This document shows, in pieces, positions 55,860 to 64,000 of a DNA stretch of 64,000 bases (the stretch's first letter is position 1; every line of letters begins with the position of its first letter). The notes beneath the pieces were generated by a model. The model searched no databases and was not told where the DNA came from. It was given only the letters and a program-made list of their open reading frames with translations. This DNA comes from Selaginella tamariscina (taxonomy: Eukaryota; Streptophyta; Lycopodiopsida; Selaginellales; Selaginellaceae). The translations under genes and the position numbers were made by a program. The stretch lies in NCBI GenBank assembly GCA_003024785.1, contig PUQB01000068.1, positions 580,586 to 644,585 on the forward strand, written 5' to 3'.

Positions 55860-56080
55860 GAGGGATGGTACACAATTTGTGTAGTCCGAGGGAACGGTAC
55901 ACAAATTGACATGGACACCGTATGTTCAAACTACAGAAGCAAAAGGTACTGTGCAGATGAACGGGCATCTTGTCGCCACTGGATGGTACCGTGTTGATCT
56001 GGAGGTCGGTTCTTCAAATCCACGACCACGCGAGGTCCAGCCAGCGTGGTCATAGATACAGGAAGATGGATAGCTGCTTG
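55860..56080 (+). pseudogene. Duplicated aspartic-protease N-terminal exon, fragment B (inverted)
   Basis: The plus strand reads HKLTWTPYVQTTEAKGTVQM and GHLVATGWYRVDLEVGSSNP in one frame, then RGPASVVIDTG in the next. It is the same exon as fragment A and as the 51.4-kb gene, but in the opposite orientation, with a one- or two-base shift before the DTG. A and B form an inverted pair with about 180 bp between their GWYRVDLEVG cores. Confidence 0.7.
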
Positions 56081-56443
56081 AGCTCTGCTGATGTGAGCAC
56101 TGTAACATTCATGCGTCGTCGCGAATTGGACAGATATTATAAGTCGTATATTATTTGAGTGTTGTATATTATTTGAGTATACACAAGTTGTAATATGTGT
56201 GTAAGGTCCAATATGTGTGCTAGTAGTTTAGCGCATTGGGCACGGCTCCCCCAAGAAGATACAAGTACACAAAGTATTTAGGTGTTGATTGCCAACAAAT
56301 TGAATGAAAGGTTGTCCCTCTTTTACCTGATTTGGCAGTAGCAATATGAGAATGAAATTATAAACAACATTAAGACAGTCTTTAAATTTTATTTTGAAAT
56401 CATATGTACCGAATGCTGATTTGTTTTACTTTTCATGTAGAAT

Positions 56444-56686
56444 TGTAAGGTTTCATGGTTATATACAGTATATACGCCATACAGACTCTGACACATAGGC
56501 ACCGTGTGGCATTAGGATCCAGACATACTAATCTGGGCAACAGCTAATCTGGACACTAAGATTTACCTGGCACTAGGCGTGTTAATCCTGGCACCAGGCG
56601 TGCTAATTCTGGCACAGATACTTAGTATAAATGCCTTATATGAGTCAGACTTAAGGGAATCGTATTTGTTATTCACATTTCTCTCA
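56444..56686 (+). repeat. Gypsy 5' LTR
   Basis: Contains TATAAATG (about 56628-56635) as probable TATA box, in a conserved stretch AGTATAAATGCCTTATATGA. A threefold run of (T)TGGCAC(T/C)AGGCGTG(C/T)TAAT-type words at 56565-56615 is missing from the 3' LTR. Confidence 0.85.
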
Positions 56687-56896
56687 CTGTTGAGACGTTG
56701 GGCAATCCTTTGAAGGCTTAGTTTTTTTATGTTCTTCTTTGTCTCCCTCTCCCCTTGTTGATAGCGAATGAAAAAAAGTTGTTGCAGTTGAGCTTGGCGA
56801 ATTGGATTACTCTCCTATGGGAAATTCACTAAGGTATGCAGCAAAATGCCAGTATGTTGCAAAGTGTCAATTCACACCTTTTAGGTTCGAATCTAC

Positions 56897-57600
56897 GTGT
56901 TTGTCCAGAGTTCTTCAAGGGAAAGGTTGGAGCAGATGTGTACCATTGGTGGGAAAACTTTCAAGGTATTACTAATTACCATGGATGGTTTGAATCTTAA
57001 TAGTTACAAGAGTTCCCAACGTGTCTGCAAGGACTTGCCTTGCAATGGTACAATGGTGTCCCCGTTCTCGATCGACAAGATTGAAACATCTTGTCCCAGT
57101 GATTCAAATAAGCTTTTAGTAAGCCTGAGGATTCTGTTGCAGCTTTTCATGAGCTCCATGACTTAAAACAAGTGTCGGGAGAGACTGTTTAATGATTCGG
57201 GATCAAGTTTTAGAACTTGGTCAATCGTGCAGATCCGAACATGACAGAACGGGTACGGTTGGGCTTGTTTGGCCTGCTTTTCGCCTTGATTTGGTTGGCT
57301 TAGTGGAGGATTTGGTCCCTTGACTATGGAGGAGGCCTTGAGGATTACACAATGATTTGAGAATTCGTTGAGTGCAACACAACGTGTGTATCTTATGTCG
57401 GCACATGTTCCTAGAACTTCTTTGACATCCGATCATGTTCCGATGGAAGTGGGTGCTGTCCATATGGAGGACAAGTCCTCAAGCCACATGAGTGGTCGAG
57501 GCCAATTTGCTGGTCGGTGTCATTGTGGTCGTGGGCGAAACATTCAGTGTTACGAGTGCCAAAGTTGGGGACATGTTGCATGAGCATGTGCAAATTAACA
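56897..57600 (+). pseudogene. Gypsy gag region
   Basis: Frames shift several times. The CX2CX4HX4C knuckle CYECQSWGHVA, followed by a TGA and AC, lies at 57548-57589, preceded by an Arg/Gly-rich basic run (GRGQFAGRCHCGRGR). The TGA inside the knuckle breaks the Gag-Pol frame. Confidence 0.7.
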
Positions 57601-58013
57601 TCAAGTAGCCGTCATCGAGATTGCAGAATAAGCTGAGATGCTTCCTTTACTAGAAACAGGGAGTAGTGCATGGGGTGTCAGAGGACCCATGTAATATTCA
57701 TTGTTATTACTTAAGCTCAAGTAGTACCAATCAGTACTACTAGAGCTTAAATAATAAAATATTTATACTCTCCAGTTCCAATGAGTATTTTAAAATTGCA
57801 TTTAATGTTATCAAGTGATTCAGCTGTTTAATATTACAACTGTTATAAAGAATGGATCCTCAATTGGTTATCACGTTGCTTCAATTTTTTTTATTTTCAT
57901 AAATCACCACAAACTGGTCCAAGAAGTCACGGAAAATATCGTTCACCATGTGTTAAAACACAACTGGGGCATTGGTAACATAATCTCTATTAAAAAACAC
58001 AATCACTTTTAAA

Positions 58014-58355
58014 ATGTGCAATTTATGTAATTGTTTACTTTACCACAGCCCATGCACTAGGCACATTGCATCACCTCTAAAGAATTTAACTCATGTGCAT
58101 AGTCAACACTTCCCTGAAGTACCTTTGTCCTTCCATGCTTGTGCGGGCATTGAGTTGTCGGACACCGAGCATTTTATGTTTGTGTTCTTAGGCATGGTAA
58201 AAGGAACTCTTGTTTCGGTCCTGTTGAACTCTGTATTTAGTATATCTTCTATCAATCGATTAATAACTGAGTCCCTGCACTTGCACACAGTACCTACCGA
58301 GCAGATTTTAAAGGTAGTGTTTGTTGATAAGAAGTCATTTGCTTGGTCACATTGA
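58014..58355 (+). pseudogene. Gypsy protease region
   Basis: GMVKGTLVSVLLNSVFSISS, where the catalytic DSG(A/S)(T/S) of retropepsins would stand, reads NSVFS. Flanking hydrophobic strands fit the fold. The enzyme as read would be inactive. Confidence 0.55.
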
Positions 58356-58520
58356 ATTGCACACGTGCTTGTGGTGTTAGGAGAATACCATCATATACTT
58401 ATGTTGTGGGTAATGTCGAGCCAAGTCCATGACATCATCTTGGGTGTCAATTGGCTCCATGCAGTCAAGTGAGATGTGATTTCGAGACATGCACGCTGTT
58501 TTATCCCATGATGCCCTCTA

Positions 58521-59420
58521 TTGTGGGCTGTAGGACATGCACTACATGGCATGGCGGCGACATTGCAGGGCATCATGGTGCCTAAGGAAGAGCCTTCCCT
58601 AGAGCAACTAGCCAAGGACATCAAGGACTTGTTAACGAGGTATCCGAACCTAGTCAAACCCATTGTAGAAGTTGTGAATCCCCTATTAACTACTCGACAT
58701 CACATTTCAACTAGTACAACTCACCCGATCAGGATGGGGCTCTGGCGATATTCTCCGAATGAGAAGGATATCGTAAATCATTGTGTGAGGGAGATGCTGG
58801 AGTTGAAGGTAATACGTAAGTCCTGAAGTCCGTAGGCAGCAAAATCACACCTAGTTCTGAAGCCGGATGGGACTGCACGTTTCACTATCGACTTTCAGCC
58901 ATTGAATGATGTTTCTGTTCCAGATTTGTATCCATTACCAAGGGTGGATGATTTGGTCGATGCATTGGGGAACAGCCGATACTTCATTATCCTTGACATG
59001 GCTTTTGGCTATTGGCAGATCCTTATGGCTCTTGAAGATGCAACAAAGACAGCATTTCGAACACCATCTGGTTTGTATGAATTTACTGTTATGTCATTTG
59101 GATTGGTCGGGGCCCCACAACCTTTCAACGGATGATGGATAAACTATTAGAGGGCTTTAAAGAACTTGCACGTGCGTATATTGATGACCCTCTGATTCAC
59201 TCTATTACATGGGAGGAGCACCTTCAGTAGTTGGAATGGGTCCTGGTGCAATACGAGCTGAAGTTGAAAGAGCAGAAGTGCAAGTTTGAATGTACCTCTT
59301 TAAAATACCTTGGATTCATCATCATGGCAGAGGGTGTGAAGGCGGATCCTGAGAAGACCCTGGCTGTACAAGAATTTCCTACTCCTAAGTCAATGGCTGA
59401 GTTGTAGCATTTCTTGGGGA
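58521..59420 (+). pseudogene. Gypsy reverse transcriptase
   Basis: LVLKPDGTARFTIDFQPLND, PLPRVDDLVDALG, LDMAFGYWQILM and TAFRTPSGLYEFTVMSFGL are clear RT blocks 1-5. The catalytic box reads YIDDPLI (59177-59188 for YIDD), with Pro in place of the usual Ile/Leu, after a frame break near 59135. KYLGFIIMAEGVKADPEK follows. In-frame stops occur around 58826, 59228 and 59404. Confidence 0.85.
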
Positions 59421-59448
59421 AGGCAACATACCTAACGAGGTTTGTTCC

Positions 59449-59957
59449 GTGGTCTCAAATTTGACTGCACCATTTCAAGGATTGTTAAAACAAGGAGCTC
59501 AGTTTCTGTGGTCCAATAAGTGTCAGAAGGCGTTCAAGGATGTTAAGGCGCTGCTGGGATCCCCACCTTTGTTGCGGTATTCGGACTTTAGCAAATCCTT
59601 TATTCTTTGGATCGATGCTTCAGATGTCGAGTTGGGAGCAGATCTGCTGTAGGAGACTCCTAATGGTCAGTGGTACCCAATTGCTTATGCAAGCTGGAGC
59701 CTTAGTGATGCAGAGAAAAACTATCCACCATGGACAAGGAATGCCTGGCAATCATATGGGCCTTTCAGAAGTTCCATGTGTATTTACATGGCTCTAACAT
59801 GTTATTGGAAACCGATCATGCTGCAGTTAACTCAATCATGAAGAGGAGGAATGTGACTAGGCAACTTGCACTTTGGACTTTGATTTTGCAAGGGTATCAT
59901 TTTCGGGTTGTTCATCGGCCAGGATTTAGCATGGCAAATGTGGACGCGTTATCCTGA
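59449..59957 (+). pseudogene. Gypsy RNase H
   Basis: QFLWSNKCQKAFKDVKALL and FILWIDASDVELGADLL with a stop after the last Leu. Then in other frames WYPIAYASWSLSDAEKNY, DKECLAIIWAFQKFHVYLHG and FRVVHRPGFSMANVDALS. The catalytic Asp in DASD is kept. Confidence 0.85.
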
Positions 59958-60019
59958 GCTCCTGTGGCAGTGGCGGCACATGTGGCATTGTTGTCAAACG
60001 CCCTTCCCGATCGCGGCGG

Positions 60020-61310
60020 GAAGACATTGTGGAGGCCCAAAAGACAAAGCCATGGATCAGGAGGTTGCCTGAAGTCTTAAGTGGTGATGTACCTTGCAAG
60101 GATCTTAACTTTTGTACGTATGCACGGTTTTTTAGATTGATGGATGACATGCTTATGTTTGTTGGAGACAATTCCGAGTGTCGTGTGGCACCACCAATTT
60201 ACATTAACTCCTAATTGCAGTTCTTTCATGACAACCTAATGTCCGGACACATGGGATTCCAACAATGCTTTGAAAGGATTCGACAACACTTGTATTGGTC
60301 CTGATTGTGGCAAAACCTACATGAGTACATTTATACGTGTCCAGAGTGTCAACGGCATAACGTGTCCACACTTCCTCCTGTTGCAACCTTGGAGCCAATT
60401 CGAGTTTCTCGCCCCTTTGAGCTGGTAGCTTATGACATCATTGGGCCGTTTCCTATGTTGCAGTTTGGTAATCGATACATCATTGTGTGCTCTGATTACT
60501 TGACTTGATGGGTAGAAGTGTGTGCTTTGACGAACGCTACAGTAACTTTTATCATCAAGTTCCTACTAGCTCAAGTGGTGCTAAGCATGGTTGCCCCGAA
60601 TGAATTTTATCAAATCAAGGACCGGGTCTAGTAGTGGAAGCAATAGCTTTGTTGATGCGATGGTTGCACATTCAACAATCCTTTGCCTCAGCTTATCATC
60701 CTAAGACTGATGGTTTAGTGGAGCGGTTAAATATACACTCAAAGTCATGCTCGCCAAGTACGTAAGCCCTAACCATACGGATTGGGATATGTGGCTTCCA
60801 TATCTCTAGTTCACTTATGTTTTAGCCCCTCACAAGTCAACAAGGATTTCCCCATTCAAAGCGTTGTATGGTCATGAACCCATGTTGCCACCAGCAGTTG
60901 GCATCACTCCTTAAGAGGCACGGTATATGAATGGGCATATGTGGTTGGAGCATTTAAACCAAGTCCTTCTTCTATTGTATGCTGAAGGTGGAGAACAATT
61001 AACCCAGGCACAAGAGTATCAGCGTTGGACTTACAATCAACGACATTGAACGCCACTTCAATATTAAGTGGGAGATTTAGTTTTCGTTAAGTTTCCGAGG
61101 CTAGGGGATCAAACACATGCAGCAGGGCTTCATTCGTGATGGGTTGAGCTATGGAGTGTTAAATAAAAGTTGGGGACACAAGTGTATCGCTTGAAGCGTC
61201 ATGATGGCGTTCGAGAGTCACAACATGTTGCACATGTGTGTCGGCTATTACCATTCCACCAATGGACACTCATCCACAACCTTGATAGGCAGGCGTCGAG
61301 TCTTGAGAGG
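60020..61310 (+). pseudogene. Gypsy integrase and C-terminal region
   Basis: The zinc module retains CPECQRHNVS and an upstream His region; the core starts LVAYDIIGPFPMLQFGNRYI and continues, after stops, to HPKTDGLVERL near 60700. Beyond it PRLGDQTHAAG and YRLKRHDGVRESQ form a GPY/F-like region at 61090-61230. A truncated copy lies at 45.6-46.6 kb. Confidence 0.8.
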
Positions 61311-61317
61311 AGAATGA

Positions 61318-61502
61318 TGTAAGGTTCTATGGTATATACGCAATATATACGCTATATAGACTCTGCCATGGAAGTGCCATGTGGCACTAGGATCCATGCA
61401 CACTAATCTGGGCAATAGCTAATCATGGGATGGACACTTCGTATAAATGCCTTGTATGAGTCAAACCTAAGGGAATCATATTTGGTATTCACACTTCTTT
61501 CA
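61318..61502 (+). repeat. Gypsy 3' LTR (shortened)
   Basis: Matches the 5' LTR at both ends and at the TATA stretch (CGTATAAATGCCTTGTATGA) but lacks about 58 bp of the middle repeats. The purine-rich GAGAGGAGAATGA precedes it (61305-61317), the likely polypurine tract. Confidence 0.85.
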
Positions 61503-61592
61503 GAATGAACATCATATAATAAGAATGCAGTTAAAATTATAGGATTTATCTAGGTATTAATGTATGTAACATGTAACACTCCACACAGATAA

Positions 61593-61752
61593 TGCCTCCT
61601 TGAGTTTACACTAGATTTTATGAAGCTAGTTGTGCCTCCTTGAGTTTACACTAGATTTTATGAAGCTAGTTGTGCCTCCTTGAGTTTACACTAGATTTTA
61701 TGAAGCTAGTTGTGCCTCCTTGAGTTTACACTAGATTTTATGAAGCCAGTTG
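61593..61752. repeat. 40-bp tandem repeat, four copies
   Basis: Four units of exactly 40 bases beginning TGCCTCCTTGAGTTTACACT. Only one substitution is seen (GCC for GCT in the last unit). A young minisatellite. Confidence 0.95.
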
Positions 61753-62975
61753 TGAAGGGACCACACTTCATTTCTAATTATAAGTTTATAATTGCACTCA
61801 ATCAAATAATATAAATTTTCTTTTTTAAGTGATATTATATTATATTAGCTTAGTGTCTCCTATGTAAGGTCACGGGCAACCTAATTAGAGATCAAACTAT
61901 TTAGTGCAGACTAGTCTATCAATTCTTACTTCTCTCCGGTAGTCTCAATTGAAGAAATAATAATACCTTCTATTATCAATAAGTAATTTTAGTTTGTTAA
62001 ATATACTAAATAATCTTTTTATGTTAATGAGTTTCATTGGTTGTGGGACATGGTGAAGAATTTAAATTTTATCAAATCCTATACAACTTTTTTCTAAATG
62101 TGTTATAGGATTTTTAATCATAATTGTTTAACCTTGTTTTCCACTATATTCTCTTTGCTTTGCATTATATGATGTGAATGCATTTTAATTAAAAAATGTA
62201 TAACAAGTTTAGACTTGGCATAATATATTAGACATGAATAAGTTTTAATGCAAATGGGCTAACCACAATGATGTAAGCATACGAGGGTGTCATGCTTTGG
62301 CAAACTCTTGTTTATATGCTTTATAATTTAAGTGTTCTTTTTCAATTAGTCTTGTTCACATTATTAATCATTAACACATGAGTGGGCACATTGTATTAAA
62401 ATTTTAAAGTTTACGTGCAAATCAATTTATTGAGTATTCATGAAGATTTTAGATGGAAATTTCTTTAAGTTAAGTTTCATCCAAGTCCAAGTTGTTAATT
62501 AAATTTATATTGGATGTAACTTTTATTATAATTGAAGATTCTTCTATAAAGATAAATGTCAAACAAGGATGTTGCTAACTTATATTATAAACAAATTGTT
62601 ATAAAAATATAAAAGACTATATAAGTAAATTGCTATAAATATATGTTTGCAAACATAGACCCTTTGGATTTGTTTCAAAAATAGATAAATGAATATAAAT
62701 TTGCTACCAATGAGTAGCATTTTCAATTTGATTTATATTATATGTATATGTTTTTATAAATAAATTATTTATTTTGAATTTCTCTAATTGGGACTACTTT
62801 TTAATTGCAAAATTTTCTACATTGTAACGACATTTATTGTAGTGCCCTAATATTTTTAATTAAGACAATTTGAGCTTGATATTTACATTACAGTATTTCT
62901 TGTTATTAAATTGCAAAATATTTTATAACTAAAATTACTTAAGCTATATCAATTAAAGATATTTGAGCATTATTA

Positions 62976-63027
62976 AAGATATTTGGGTAATGTAGTAGCA
63001 ATATGTGCTACAATACCCAAATATCTT
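62976..63027. repeat. Hairpin with about 20-base arms
   Basis: AAGATATTTGGGTA on the left pairs with TACCCAAATATCTT on the right, continued by TGTAG/CTACA, with a loop of about ten bases. A partial extra copy of the left arm (AAAGATATTTGAG) lies 20 bases upstream. Confidence 0.75.
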
Positions 63028-64000
63028 GAATGGAATTTCAATTTCAATAGTTTCAATACAATGCAAATTTTGTACATTATAATAGCATCAAAATATATTA
63101 AATTAGTATATTTTATTATTGTTATTATAGTGTAAAAAATTTATAATTAAGATAACTCAAATAATCCTAATTTAAAATATTAGGATTGTAATAATAATAA
63201 AGTATTCCTTAAGTATTTGAATATTTTATATCATTTAATAAAGATTAATGAAGAGTCAAACTTTCAATTTAAAGAATATATTTTAGCTTGAAAAATAAAT
63301 TTAGAATATTTGTAGAGTATTTAATAAATTATTAAAAAAAATAATCTCATTAAAAATTAAATTAATTTATTACATTAATAACCATAAGAAGATTTAAGCA
63401 TTTGTTACACCAAGATGTCCTCCTTAATGTCTATGAATAAAAAAAGCATCCTTATTTGATAACAAACCGTTAACTTTATTTATATACTCTAGTTATAAAA
63501 TCTTAGTCCTTTTTAAGACTTATATAATACTTACATACTCTAGCCTTTTAAGTAGTGTCAATCTTGAATTGCAAATTAAATTTTGCCACACATCATTTGA
63601 CAAAGGAAAGGCATGTGATTAAAAACTTATATAGATTATATTTAGTGCATTGGTTGTACCTTTTCTATAATTTATTTGTCATAAACAGATAATTTAAATG
63701 ATCACTTGGGCATGTCATAACTAATATAGTTTTTTACAACTATTATGTATATATATATATAAACCAGCATGTTCATTGTTCTCATTGTATCCGATATTTG
63801 ACCAAAATTACATTTTTTTAATTAAATGACAAAAGTGTAAGGTTTACCTTCTTTAACCCATGTTCTTTCAACTTTAATATAATTTTATAAATCTTATTTA
63901 TAAGGGTTAACATATATATTCACCTGTTATTATTAACAAGCTTAGATGACAAATCTAAACTATGTTTAAGTTATATATAATCCATAATTTTACCATATCA

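Larger units (their letters stand above)
56444..61502 (+). mobile_element. Ty3/gypsy LTR retrotransposon, ends visible, coding region decayed
   Basis: Plus strand, 5059 bp. The LTRs are 56444-56686 (243 bp) and 61318-61502 (about 185 bp, with an internal deletion), both starting TGTAAGGTT and ending (C/T)T(C/T)TCA-like. GAAT flanks both ends (56440-56443 and 61503-61506), a 4-base target duplication. The order is gag knuckle, protease, RT, RNase H, integrase, then a GPY/F-like region, which is the gypsy order. Many stops and shifts interrupt the frames. No chromodomain was recognised after the integrase. Confidence 0.88.
61507..64000. other. AT-rich intergenic DNA to the right edge
   Basis: No gene called. 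It contains the 40-bp tandem repeat and the 62.98-kb hairpin; the rest is A/T-rich with scattered TATA runs. Confidence 0.55.

Noticed and set aside
61000..61310. Chromodomain at the gypsy integrase C-terminus
   Set aside because: Only a GPY/F-like segment is readable; no aromatic-cage pattern is recognisable across the stops.

Overview
The window looks like nuclear DNA of a land plant. Its genes are intron-bearing: an XRCC3-type RecA paralogue, a PPR protein built from tandem 31-residue S-type repeats, a nepenthesin-like aspartic protease and a Gly/Tyr/Lys-rich protein. They sit in very AT-rich intergenic DNA with degenerate Ty1/copia and Ty3/gypsy elements. Most introns measured here are 55-125 bp. 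Runs of PPR units of the form VxSWNxMIxAYAQxGHxxEAxxxFxxMPxRN are best known from lycophytes such as Selaginella, so a lycophyte is my best guess; the lineage is inferred, not shown.

Layout. 1-2.15 kb: the end of an unrecognised plus-strand ORF, then a complete three-exon XRCC3 gene (minus strand, 300 aa). 2.15-32.5 kb: AT-rich DNA holding five copies of an unrecognised two-exon gene (near 3.8-4.6, 9.4-10.4, 21.2-22.1, 29.6-30.5 and 31.2-32.0 kb). Each copy keeps a TATA-containing upstream block and a 55-68 bp intron. One copy (9.7-10.3 kb, 184 aa) is open throughout in what I take as the parental frame, and the others carry small indels. Copies 4 and 5 form an inverted pair. Between copies 2 and 3 lie two decayed gypsy elements (13.5-14.7 and 16.4-19.6 kb). 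32.53-37.12 kb: an LTR-bounded copia element (minus strand) with an initiator-tRNA-type primer site and a 5-bp target duplication. 37.1-47.1 kb: two weak gene fragments and remnants of three gypsy elements. 47.1-55.2 kb is the gene-dense part, all on the minus strand: the Gly-rich protein (four exons, 437 aa), an EF-hand protein with a frame break, a broken aspartic protease, the last exons of an unrecognised gene, and the PPR protein. 55.5-56.1 kb: inverted duplicated fragments of the protease exon. 56.44-61.50 kb: a gypsy element with LTRs and a GAAT duplication, decayed by stops. 61.5-64 kb: a 40-bp tandem repeat and AT-rich DNA.

The genes do not form an operon or pathway. The parts most worth a second look are the five-copy gene family with its conserved promoter and repeatedly switched C-terminal frame, an XRCC3 intron flanked by a diverged direct repeat with AG|GT at both borders, and several hairpin-forming repeats. 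All positions and splice sites were read by eye; no database search or transcript evidence was available.
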